Assembly: GCF_030929605.1 (NCBI RefSeq)
Contig: NZ_JAVFVS010000002.1
Location: 310,001 to 374,000, forward strand
Length of the DNA stretch: 64,000 nucleotides
DNA from: Flavobacterium sp. LHD-80
GTDB lineage: Bacteria; Bacteroidota; Bacteroidia; Flavobacteriales; Flavobacteriaceae
Reading direction: 5' to 3'
Below, in pieces: positions 28,306 to 36,702 of the stretch. The position numbers and the translations under genes are program-made. The notes below the pieces were generated by a model that was not told the origin of the DNA, searched no databases, and saw only the letters and a list, made by a program, of their open reading frames with translations. How positions within the stretch are numbered: position 1 is the first letter of the stretch; each line of letters starts with the position of its first letter.

Positions 28306-29796
28306 TTATAATTTAACTACTGCTGGTGGTGTCCATTGATCGCTTAAAACTTTTTGTTCTGGCCAATAGCATCTTACATATAAAGAGAAAATACCTTTAG
28401 GCGCAGGAAGCCAGTTGTTGATTTTGTCGGCATCTGGTTTTACATTTTGAACGTATAATGTAAGTGAACCATCAGGATTGTATTTTAATCCTTTGTTTTT
28501 TGTGCCTAATGAATAACGTTTTAGTTCATTTGGTGAAAAAAAGTGATGTTCATCATATAAGGTAAGTGACCAAAAACCTTTTACTGGAGGTGTTTCGCCT
28601 TTTGCAAAAGTGATCGTATATTTATTGTTTCCATTTAGTCTTCCTTTGTTTTCATCAAAATCCTGATAAAAGTATTTAGATTCATTTGGTTTGTTTACAA
28701 ATATATTCGATTTAGCACATGCCACTCTGGTTAAATAATCAACACCGAAACCGGCACCATTTTTTTGTGTTGTCCAATTGTATTTAACTGGGTAACCTAC
28801 GTTTTGAAATTGAAATAGAGGTTCTATTAGGTTTTTTTCGGCATCAATTCCGGCTTGTTTCGCAATCTTTTTCAATTCAGGATTTTTAGCAATAGCATCT
28901 AGAAAAGCTTGAATTTGTGCATACCATTGTTCTTCGCCTTTAAAAGGCGGAACTTCTTTTAAAACCACAGGGAGTTCGTCAAAGAAAACCTCAGGATTTA
29001 CATATAATGTTTCGTGTTTAGAAACTTCTTTATCTGGCGGCGTTGAAGGAAGCTTTGTGTAGTCTGTGATTTTCATTTTTCCATCAAAATCACTCAACGG
29101 ATAAACATTTATTTGACTGATTATTGGTTGAACCGCTTTTTTATCCGCAGGATCATCAGACTGGAAAACACGCGGTATTACCATTCCAAATGCAGTTGCA
29201 GATTTAAAGACAGCGGTGATTCCATCTGGTACTTTTCCGTTCCAGTCTTTTGTTGTCAACAGATAAAATCCCGGTTTTGTTCCGTACATTTTTCCAAGTT
29301 CTGCAAAACCGTCTGTACGCTGATCGCAAACCTGATATACCCAAAAACGATCTCCAAAATCTGGAACCTGAATAACAACAGCATCTTTACTAAGGTCGAT
29401 AGGCGAACCGCCATATACCACATCCTGATTAGGGCAGGCAACTTCTCTTTCCAACGGATTAACATAATCAGTAAGCATTCCGAGGTGATTTATTGACCCT
29501 ACAGCAAGAACACCTTTATTCAGTAATGGATAAGGGAGTTTCTCGAACATCAATTTTCTATTGTGCATATTGACCATTGGCCAAGCCCACAAATAAATAT
29601 TTGATGCCAGGGTTTTAATATATTCAGGTGTCATGTTTGTATTTGGAACAGGACCAGAGGGCAAAGAAACTGAAGTAATAGTATCTTTTTTTTCAGTATC
29701 TACCGTATTATTGATCTGGGTTTCTTTTTTACAAGAAATCAATGAACTAATAGTTAGTACTGCAAATGCAAAAAAAGGTAAGAAATATTTTTTCAT
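28306..29796 (-). CDS. DUF1254/DUF1214 lipoprotein
   Basis: 496 residues. A lipoprotein signal ends at Cys22 (S-S-L-I-S-C-K-K-E). DUF1254 occupies about 60-200 (W-A-W-P-M-V-N-M-H-N-R; N-Q-D-V-V-Y-G-G-S-P-I-D-L) and DUF1214 about 370-480 (W-S-L-T-L-Y-D-E-H-H-F-F...S-L-G-T-K-N; final S-L-Y-V-R-C-Y-W-P). Proteins of this family are periplasmic and abundant, and are of unknown enzymatic role. It is the first gene of the three-gene minus-strand unit and diverges from the arylsulfatase across a gap with a palindrome, so the two transcripts may share control. Confidence 0.9.
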   Translation of the reverse strand: MKKYFLPFFAFAVLTISSLISCKKETQINNTVDTEKKDTITSVSLPSGPVPNTNMTPEYIKTLASNIYLWAWPMVNMHNRKLMFEKLPYPLLNKGVLAVGSINHLGMLTDYVNPLEREVACPNQDVVYGGSPIDLSKDAVVIQVPDFGDRFWVYQVCDQRTDGFAELGKMYGTKPGFYLLTTKDWNGKVPDGITAVFKSATAFGMVIPRVFQSDDPADKKAVQPIISQINVYPLSDFDGKMKITDYTKLPSTPPDKEVSKHETLYVNPEVFFDELPVVLKEVPPFKGEEQWYAQIQAFLDAIAKNPELKKIAKQAGIDAEKNLIEPLFQFQNVGYPVKYNWTTQKNGAGFGVDYLTRVACAKSNIFVNKPNESKYFYQDFDENKGRLNGNNKYTITFAKGETPPVKGFWSLTLYDEHHFFSPNELKRYSLGTKNKGLKYNPDGSLTLYVQNVKPDADKINNWLPAPKGIFSLYVRCYWPEQKVLSDQWTPPAVVKL

Positions 29797-29891
29797 TTTT
29801 TTGATTTTTAGAAGTTACTGGGAGTTTTGATGTACACAATATAAAGTTAGATTATTTATGAAAACGCGATAATGTTATACTCAGGAAGGTT

Positions 29892-29913
29892 GTTTCAAGT
29901 TATAATTTGAAAC
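29892..29913. promoter_or_regulatory. Palindrome in divergent promoter region, possible operator
   Basis: gtttcaagttataatttgaaac is a 22-base near-perfect dyad midway between the divergent DUF1254 and arylsulfatase genes; a further half-site-like gtttgaaat follows. Position and symmetry suggest a dimeric regulator's site. No regulator gene is adjacent. Confidence 0.45.
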
Positions 29914-29975
29914 AAAGTTTGAAATATCTGTGTAATAGTTGTTTGTAAATTTAAAGTCTATTAAAATTTCAACCT

Positions 29976-32417
29976 ATGCAGACAAATACCACTTTAAATT
30001 CAGCTTTATATTTAGTTCGAAAACTGAAATATATATGCATTATTACTGCTGTTTTATTATTCTTAATTTTCAGTTCAAATAGTATTGCAGCACAAGAAAA
30101 AGAGAAACCAGGAACTCCGAAAGTACTGCCATTACCAGATTTTCATTTCCCTGGATATGTTGGAAGAACATATTTAGAATCAGATCCGCCTCAGTTTCCG
30201 CAACCTGTTAAAGCACCTAAGGGAGCGCCAAACGTTGTTTTGATTTTATTAGATGATTCAGGTTTTGGACAGTTTAGCACTTTTGGCGGTGGTGTGCCTT
30301 CGCCTACAATGGACAAATTGGCGGCCGAAGGAATTCGTTATAATAAATTTCATACTACGGCACTTTGCAGTCCAACGCGTGCAGCACTTATTACAGGAAG
30401 AAATCATCATACGGCAACTTTTGGAGTGATTTCAGAAACTGCTACCGGATATGATGGTTATACATGCGTGCTTCCTCGCTCGTGCGGTACAATTGGAGAA
30501 GTGCTTCGTCAAAATGGTTATATGACGGCTTGGATTGGTAAAAATCACAATACGCCAGCTTGGGAAACCAGTGAAGCTGGACCGTTTGATCGCTGGGCAA
30601 ACGGTTTGGGCTTTGATTATTTCTACGGATTTAATGCGGGTGACATGAATCATTGGAATCCAGTTTTATATGAAAACCGTAATCTTGTTCCAGCTTCAAA
30701 AGATCCAAATTATCACATGACAGTTGATCTTGCAGATCATGCCATATCATGGCTCCGAAAAGTAAAATCGATTGCGCCAGACAAACCTTATTTTTTATAT
30801 CTCGCTCCTGGAGCTGCGCACTCACCTCATCATGCGCCTCAAGATTGGATAGATAAATTTAAAGGCAAATTTGATATGGGCTGGGATGCATACAGAGATC
30901 AGGCTTTTGAAAGACAGAAAAAATTAAGTGTTATTCCGCCAGATACAAAACTTACCAAAAGACCAGAAAGTCTGCCAGCTTGGAATTCATTAAATGCAGA
31001 TCAGAAAAAGCTTTATGCTAGAATGATGGAAGTTTTTGCAGCTTATGGTTCGCATTGTGATTATGAAATGGGCCGAGTTATTGATGCTGTTAAACAATTG
31101 CCAGATGCAGATAATACGATCATAATTTATATTGCAGGTGATAATGGTTCCAGTGCCGAAGGAGGGCTAGAAGGTTCAGTTAATGAAAATCTGTTTTTTA
31201 ACGGAATATCTGAAAAATGGCAGGACAATCTTAAAGTTATAGATGAGCTTGGCGGACCTAAACATTTTAATCATTTTACGGCAGAATGGGCTTGGGCTAT
31301 GGATACTCCTTTTCAATGGACAAAACAAGTAGCCAGCCATTTTGGAGGAACAAGAAACCCAATGATTATTTCATGGCCAGACAAAATCAAAGATAAAGGA
31401 GGTTTAAGAAGCCAATTCACTCATACAATAGATGTTGTTCCGACACTTTATGAAGTTATCGGGATTACACCGCCTGAAGTTTTGAATGGAATTCAGCAAA
31501 GCCCAATTGAAGGAGTTAGTTTTGCTTATACATTAAATGATGCCAAGGCAAAAGAGAAACATACTACGCAATATTTTGAGTTGGGTGTAAATAGAGGAAT
31601 TTATCATAACGGATGGATGGCTTCGGCATTGTCATTTGCACCTTGGAATCCGAATCGTGGTGCATTTGATCCTGATAAACAAAAATGGGAACTTTACAAA
31701 GTCGACGAAGATTTTAGCCAAGCAAATGATATTGCGGCGCAAAACCCTGCAAAACTTAGAGAAATGCAAGACTTATGGTGGGTAGAAGCATCAAAATACA
31801 ACGTACTTCCACTAGATTGGAGGGCTGTAGAAAGGCTCAACGGAGAATTAATGGGAAGACCTACGCTTGCTGGTGATGCAGCTACTTTTACATATTATTC
31901 CGGTCAAATTGGTTTGCCAAATGAAGCTGCGCCACGTGTCTTAAATAAATCATGGTCGGTTACGGCAGATATTGTTGTTCCAGAAAATGGAGCAGAGGGA
32001 ATGATTGTGACGCACGGCGGTTTAGTGGGAGGTTATGGGCTTTATGTGCAAAACGGAAAACCAAGTTTTGTTTATAATAATTTAGCTCTAGAACGGCCAA
32101 CGGTTACAGGAAAAGAGGCTTTGCCAAAAGGAAAAGTAAAACTGACAGTCAATTTTAAATATGAAGGTAAAGCAGAAGAAAGAGGTAAAGGCGCAACAGT
32201 TTCAATTTTAGTAAATGATAAAAAAGTTGCCGAGGAACATCTGGACAGAACAATTCCAATTCAAATTTCGCTTAACGAAGGTCTTGATGTAGGAATGGAC
32301 ACTGGATCTCCGGTAGATTTTAATTACAAGCTTCCGTTTGAGTTTACTGGAAAAATCGAAAAGGTTACCTTTAATTTAGGTGATTCTAAAGCATCAAAAA
32401 GTACAAAATCGAAATAA
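29976..32417 (+). CDS. Arylsulfatase (FGly-dependent sulfatase)
   Basis: 813 residues with an amino-terminal export helix (about 18-40, ending S-I-A-A-Q). The sulfatase domain begins V-V-L-I-L-L-D-D-S-G-F-G (metal-binding Asp93-Asp94) and carries the signature C131-S-P-T-R-A-A-L-I-T-G-R, where the Cys becomes formylglycine through an anaerobic-type or FGE maturase. Further motifs are G-K-N-H-N near 190 and A-G-D-N-G-S near 388. The last 200 residues form a beta-sandwich (V-T-A-D-I-V-V-P...V-D-F-N-Y) common in large arylsulfatases. It would release sulphate from aryl or sulphated-polysaccharide substrates in the periplasm. No maturase gene is in the window. A terminator follows at once. Confidence 0.93.
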   Translation: MQTNTTLNSALYLVRKLKYICIITAVLLFLIFSSNSIAAQEKEKPGTPKVLPLPDFHFPGYVGRTYLESDPPQFPQPVKAPKGAPNVVLILLDDSGFGQFSTFGGGVPSPTMDKLAAEGIRYNKFHTTALCSPTRAALITGRNHHTATFGVISETATGYDGYTCVLPRSCGTIGEVLRQNGYMTAWIGKNHNTPAWETSEAGPFDRWANGLGFDYFYGFNAGDMNHWNPVLYENRNLVPASKDPNYHMTVDLADHAISWLRKVKSIAPDKPYFLYLAPGAAHSPHHAPQDWIDKFKGKFDMGWDAYRDQAFERQKKLSVIPPDTKLTKRPESLPAWNSLNADQKKLYARMMEVFAAYGSHCDYEMGRVIDAVKQLPDADNTIIIYIAGDNGSSAEGGLEGSVNENLFFNGISEKWQDNLKVIDELGGPKHFNHFTAEWAWAMDTPFQWTKQVASHFGGTRNPMIISWPDKIKDKGGLRSQFTHTIDVVPTLYEVIGITPPEVLNGIQQSPIEGVSFAYTLNDAKAKEKHTTQYFELGVNRGIYHNGWMASALSFAPWNPNRGAFDPDKQKWELYKVDEDFSQANDIAAQNPAKLREMQDLWWVEASKYNVLPLDWRAVERLNGELMGRPTLAGDAATFTYYSGQIGLPNEAAPRVLNKSWSVTADIVVPENGAEGMIVTHGGLVGGYGLYVQNGKPSFVYNNLALERPTVTGKEALPKGKVKLTVNFKYEGKAEERGKGATVSILVNDKKVAEEHLDRTIPIQISLNEGLDVGMDTGSPVDFNYKLPFEFTGKIEKVTFNLGDSKASKSTKSK

Positions 32418-32440
32418 GAACATCTTCTAAAAAATACATC

Positions 32441-32474
32441 AAAAAACGCTAAACTGTATGGTTTAGCGTTTTTT
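32441..32474 (+). terminator. Rho-independent terminator
   Basis: aaaaaacgctaaac pairs perfectly with gtttagcgtttttt around a six-base loop, followed by further T residues, 24 bases after the arylsulfatase stop. Confidence 0.93.
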
Positions 32475-32565
32475 TATTATAATAAAAATTTCAGTAAATA
32501 GGGTTTTAAAAAATATAATTTATCTTCTAAAAGTTCAATTCATTATTTTATCTTTATCCACTACT

Positions 32566-33138
32566 ATGGATAAAGTTTTAGAAATTTTTGGCGCAATTTT
32601 CGGTTTTTTAGCCGTTTATTTTACAATCAGACAAAACATCTGGTGCTGGCTTTTTGGTTTAATTCAGGTGATGATATATTGCTTTGTTTTCTACACATCA
32701 AAATTATATTCAGATATGATTTTGCATGTTATTTACATATTCCTGCAGGTTTTCGGCTGGTACAGTTGGAAATATGGCGGTGCCAATAAAGATACATTGC
32801 GTGTTTCTTTGTTAACTAAAAGAATTCTGTGGATTGCCTTAACGGTTTTTATGTCGATTTTAGTTGGATATTTTATGGATACTCGAACGGATGCATCTTG
32901 CCCCTATATAGATGCTTTTATAATGGTTGCAAGTTTGGTTGCTCAATATTTGATGATCATTAAAGTATTAGAATCTTGGTTTTTTTGGATAGCAGTCGAT
33001 GTGGTTGCCATTGGCGTATATGCTTATAAAGAGTTGTATTTTACAGCAGTATTGTATGTGCTTTTTTTGATTATGGCGATATTTGGTTACTTCGAATGGA
33101 AAAAAGCATACAATCAAGAATTTATTTATGAAAGTTAA
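32566..33138 (+). CDS. pnuC: PnuC-type nicotinamide riboside transporter
   Basis: 190 residues, six to seven hydrophobic helices and the PnuC hallmarks: Q-N-I-W-C-W-L-F-G-L-I-Q, Y-S-D-M-I-L-H-V-I-Y-I-F-L-Q, G-W-Y-S-W-K-Y-G-G and a late W-I-A-V-D-V. PnuC moves nicotinamide riboside by facilitated diffusion and depends on intracellular phosphorylation to trap the substrate. The next gene, nadR, supplies that kinase and overlaps this gene's stop by 11 bases, so the pair is a complete NAD salvage module. It begins a long plus-strand transcription unit. Confidence 0.93.
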   Translation: MDKVLEIFGAIFGFLAVYFTIRQNIWCWLFGLIQVMIYCFVFYTSKLYSDMILHVIYIFLQVFGWYSWKYGGANKDTLRVSLLTKRILWIALTVFMSILVGYFMDTRTDASCPYIDAFIMVASLVAQYLMIIKVLESWFFWIAVDVVAIGVYAYKELYFTAVLYVLFLIMAIFGYFEWKKAYNQEFIYES

Positions 33139-34135
33139 ACCTACCATTGGATTGACATTGGGAAAATTTGCCCCTTTCCATAAAGGCCATCAACTAATGA
33201 TAGAAACTGCTATTAAAGAAGTTGATGAATTGATCGTGCTCGTTTACGATGATCCTATAATCAATATTCCGTTATCAATAAGAGCGCGTTGGATTCGTGA
33301 AATATATCCGCAAATTACAGTTATTGAAGGCGATAATTCACCTAACGACAGCGGATACACAGCTGAAATTATGAAAATTCAGGAGGATTATGTCTTAAAA
33401 ATTTTAGACGGCCGTAAAGTCTCACATTTTTATTCAAGTGAGCCTTATGGAGAACACATGAGTATTGCACTGAAAGCTTTGAACAGACAGGTTGATATAA
33501 GTCGGCATGTTATTCCAATATCAGCTACAAAAATCAGAAATGATTCCTTTAAGAACAAGGAATTTTTACACCCTAAAGTATATAGAGATTTGATTACGAA
33601 AGTGGTATTGCTTGGTGCGCCATCGACTGGAAAAACGACTTTGGCAGAACAATTAGCTATCCATTTTAACACGCAATGGATGCCCGAATATGGCAGAGAA
33701 TATTGGGAACAAAATCAAATAAATAAAAGACTTACTTTAGAAGATCTTTTAAAAATTGCAGAAACTCATATTGAAAGAGAAGATGCTTTGATTTTGCAAT
33801 CCAATCAAATCCTCTTTTCTGATACTAATGCTATTACAACGTATTTGTTTTCTCTAGATTATCATGGAAGCGCGCTTCCTGCTTTGGAAGATTTAGCAAA
33901 AATAGCCGAAAGCAGACACGATATTATTTTTGTCTGTGATACCGATATTCCTTATGATGATACTTGGGACAGATCTGGCGATGTGAAAAGAAAAGAATTT
34001 CAAAAAATAATAATTGACGATCTAAATACAAGAAATCTTAAATATCATATGCTCAGTGGCACAATTGCGGAAAGAATTGAACAGGTTTCAAAAGTATTAT
34101 CTGCCAAAGAAAACAGTAAATTTAATCTAACTTAG
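33128..34135 (+). CDS. nadR: NadR-type NMN adenylyltransferase / ribosylnicotinamide kinase
   Basis: 335 residues from the ATG at 33128; a frame-extended GTG or ATG at 33083 would lie inside pnuC and adds a non-conserved tail. The first half is a nucleotidyltransferase with G-K-F-A-P-F-H-K-G-H (HxGH type) and a late S-A-T-K-I-R (ISxTxxR-like) motif; the second half begins with the P-loop G-A-P-S-T-G-K-T-T (about 165) and continues as an AAA-28 kinase with Y-G-R-E-Y-W-E. The protein phosphorylates nicotinamide riboside and adenylates NMN to NAD. No helix-turn-helix repressor domain is present, unlike enterobacterial NadR. It ends 15 bases before the AAA+ gene of the MoxR operon. Confidence 0.95.
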   Translation: MKVKPTIGLTLGKFAPFHKGHQLMIETAIKEVDELIVLVYDDPIINIPLSIRARWIREIYPQITVIEGDNSPNDSGYTAEIMKIQEDYVLKILDGRKVSHFYSSEPYGEHMSIALKALNRQVDISRHVIPISATKIRNDSFKNKEFLHPKVYRDLITKVVLLGAPSTGKTTLAEQLAIHFNTQWMPEYGREYWEQNQINKRLTLEDLLKIAETHIEREDALILQSNQILFSDTNAITTYLFSLDYHGSALPALEDLAKIAESRHDIIFVCDTDIPYDDTWDRSGDVKRKEFQKIIIDDLNTRNLKYHMLSGTIAERIEQVSKVLSAKENSKFNLT

Positions 34136-34150
34136 AAATAAAATATAACC

Positions 34151-35743
34151 ATGTCTGACCTGATAAATAAAACAATGGGATTTTTTAAGAAAGTCCCAGA
34201 ATCGCCTACAAATCCGCAAGAAACGCATAAAACGACTAAATTTCAAATTGAAGATCTTTATTCAAGCGAGACTGCTCAAAATGAAGCGAGCGACTCTGTT
34301 ACTTTGGATGAAAAACTGCGTCAAGCGTATTTTTGGATCACTAATACTGCTGTTATCAGCCCATATTATGATATCGAATTCAATGATGGTGATCCTAAAA
34401 AGTTTTTATTTGGAGATAGCAAAGTACCGGTTTATTTGCCAACAGATCAAAGTTATTCGAGTTTTGTTTTGATGCCTTTGCTGAATTTAGCTGCAAATGG
34501 AAAATGTCTTATCGTTGGGGGACCAGGACGTGGAAAAACAGCTACTTCTGTTTTGATGGGATTATTGGCAGGATATGATAAAAAAGACGTAATGCGTGCC
34601 ATTCAGCACGGTCAGCCTCAAATGACAATTTCAGATTTGCTGGGCCATCCATTACCTTCAGACATGGTAAAGGCGGAAAAAACTTCAGACATTAGAATTG
34701 CTTGGAGAAAATGGCTCGGAATGAGAGTAAAAATCATTGATGAATACAACCGAATTCCGACAAGAACACAGTCTGCTTTATTAACGGTTTTGGCTGATAA
34801 TTATGCTGAAATCTTCGATCAAATTTATGAATGTCCGGAAGGTGCTTGGTATTTAACTGCCAATGATGATGCGGGAGGAGGAACATATCAAGTGATTGAA
34901 GCTTTAAAAGACAGAATCGATATTGTAATTAGAGCCATGCACTTTAATACACGATTTATTGACGATTTATTACAGCGAATCGAACTCAACTTCAAACCCG
35001 AATCGATAATTCCAGAGGAAATTATTTTTACTGAAGAAGAGCTGAATAAGGTAAATAAACAGATTAGAGGCATTAAAATAGAACCTGAATTACGTAAGCG
35101 TATTGAGTTTTTCTGCCGTCAATTTGAGTTTTTTGAACCTGCATCAAATCGATTGGAATATATGACAAAAGACACCGCAAAATTGTCGGGTATCGATATG
35201 CGTTCTCTTTTCAGAAAAGAAACAGGAAAGGATCCAATTAAAGATTTAGGTTCGCAGGCAAAGAATGGTTTATCGGTTAGAAAAATAATGACTTTATTGA
35301 TGTTTTCTAAAGCGATGGCTTATTTTAGAGGAAATAAAAAAGTCGAATTAGAAGATGTGAGACAAGTTTTGCCATTTGTTTTGCATGACAGCTTAACGCC
35401 ACATTTAGAATCGCCATTTTTTGACCAAGCAGGAAATGAAGTGTATAGAGTAGACAGAATTGTATGGCTCAGAGAATTGTTCGATTTGTCTTGCGACGAA
35501 TATGTAAGTCAAGATTTAGACAGACATGATCCAGTTGACGATTTTGAAGCAGAATTTAAAAAAGGACTTGAAAATATATCTTCAAAAGAAATTGACCACC
35601 GACTTTTAAATATCGAAAAACAGCTTCAGATATGGTCGCAGGAGAAAAAACTTTATGGATATAGAGCAGATGATATTTTAAAACTGAAATACCTGCATCA
35701 GCGTTATACAAATTACAAAAGATGGCTGCAATGGAAAAAATAA
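34151..35743 (+). CDS. MoxR-type AAA+ ATPase
   Basis: 530 residues. An amino-terminal lead of about 110 residues, then a P-loop G-G-P-G-R-G-K-T (123-130), Walker B I-I-D-E-Y (195-199), sensor-1 Asn in L-T-A-N-D-D (236-240) and an A-L-K-D-R-I-D arginine-finger-like segment (251-257), followed by a helical lid and a helical tail (about 330-530). The insert before Walker B (G-Q-P-Q-M-T-I-S-D-L-L-G) is the MoxR-type helix. MoxR ATPases work with VWA proteins as remodelling chaperones or triggers. The VWA-metallopeptidase two genes on is the expected partner. The gene starts 15 bases after nadR and overlaps the next start, so it belongs to the same transcript. Confidence 0.9.
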   Translation: MSDLINKTMGFFKKVPESPTNPQETHKTTKFQIEDLYSSETAQNEASDSVTLDEKLRQAYFWITNTAVISPYYDIEFNDGDPKKFLFGDSKVPVYLPTDQSYSSFVLMPLLNLAANGKCLIVGGPGRGKTATSVLMGLLAGYDKKDVMRAIQHGQPQMTISDLLGHPLPSDMVKAEKTSDIRIAWRKWLGMRVKIIDEYNRIPTRTQSALLTVLADNYAEIFDQIYECPEGAWYLTANDDAGGGTYQVIEALKDRIDIVIRAMHFNTRFIDDLLQRIELNFKPESIIPEEIIFTEEELNKVNKQIRGIKIEPELRKRIEFFCRQFEFFEPASNRLEYMTKDTAKLSGIDMRSLFRKETGKDPIKDLGSQAKNGLSVRKIMTLLMFSKAMAYFRGNKKVELEDVRQVLPFVLHDSLTPHLESPFFDQAGNEVYRVDRIVWLRELFDLSCDEYVSQDLDRHDPVDDFEAEFKKGLENISSKEIDHRLLNIEKQLQIWSQEKKLYGYRADDILKLKYLHQRYTNYKRWLQWKK

Positions 35744-36702
35744 GCTTTCCGCCACTTATTGCAGAATTAAGTGAAAATAGTGCATTGTACAATCAATGGT
35801 ACAATGAAAGTGAAATGAAATTTGGCAATTTAGATTCGCACGTTATTGCGAATTGGATGGTTGAAGTCATAGAACCTATTATTAAAGCTATTGTAGCTTT
35901 GGATGTTGCTTCAGAAAAAATTCATGAAGTGGTAAAAGCACTTTATTTGGAATCCTTGAAACTCATAGGAAGCGGTATGGCAATTCGTTATAAAGACGAA
36001 TACAAAGAAGCTTGGTTATTATTGGCCAAAATGCCAAATTTAGCAGTAAAATTTCCAATAAAAACCATTGCATTACTACATGATGTTCTTTTAAACCTTG
36101 AAGTACATGCACCAGAAAAAACGATTCAATGGTGCCAACTTGTTGAAAGCAGCAGTACCGAAATTAAAACTATAGAAGATTTTAAAATTGTTGGACGTAT
36201 TTATGCTTGGAATTGTGGTTTGGCTCATTTAAGAATTCGCTTAAAAAATGATTTTGAGAATCTTTCTGAAAGTTTGCAACAAACGATTTTAGATGCTATT
36301 GGTTCATCAAAAAATGCTAGTCATTTTTTTGAAAATCCTTGGGCAAACAATGCAACAAAATTTGAAGGAGTTCAAGGCGGATTTAAAGGTAGTACTGGTT
36401 TTTTTGAAGATCCACCAGTATTGGCACAAATTGGAGAATACATTTTTGCAACCGATTCAAAAAGCAGTTATGCATTATTTGCAGATCAATTTGGCAAGGT
36501 CTTACTCCCAGCTAATTCTGTTGATTCGACAGATATTTCATTGAGCGCTAAACGAATAACAAACTTGGAAAAATGGTTAGGAAAAAATAGTAATGAAATA
36601 GATACAAGCGCTATTTCATCTGTTGTAGCAACACGAGACACATTGGTTTTTACATTGCAAAATTCCTATTTCATCTACTTATACAGCCTTGGAAATGCAT
36701 AA
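35731..36702 (+). CDS. Unknown MoxR-VWA-associated protein
   Basis: 323 residues from the ATG at 35731 (a second ATG at 35722 is possible). The first 195 residues are helical, with N-W-M-V-E-V-I-E-P and L-L-A-K-M-P-N-L-A. Residues about 210-275 change to a beta-rich segment with F-K-G-S-T-G-F-F-E-D-P-P-V and Y-A-L-F-A-D-Q-F-G-K-V-L-L-P. No catalytic motif or membrane helix is visible. It overlaps the AAA+ gene by 13 bases and the metallopeptidase-VWA gene by 8, so a fixed stoichiometric partnership is likely. The glycine-rich F-x-G...F-x-x-P-P segment recalls proteins I associate with other MoxR-VWA operons, but I cannot assign a family. Confidence 0.8.
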   Translation: MEKISFPPLIAELSENSALYNQWYNESEMKFGNLDSHVIANWMVEVIEPIIKAIVALDVASEKIHEVVKALYLESLKLIGSGMAIRYKDEYKEAWLLLAKMPNLAVKFPIKTIALLHDVLLNLEVHAPEKTIQWCQLVESSSTEIKTIEDFKIVGRIYAWNCGLAHLRIRLKNDFENLSESLQQTILDAIGSSKNASHFFENPWANNATKFEGVQGGFKGSTGFFEDPPVLAQIGEYIFATDSKSSYALFADQFGKVLLPANSVDSTDISLSAKRITNLEKWLGKNSNEIDTSAISSVVATRDTLVFTLQNSYFIYLYSLGNA

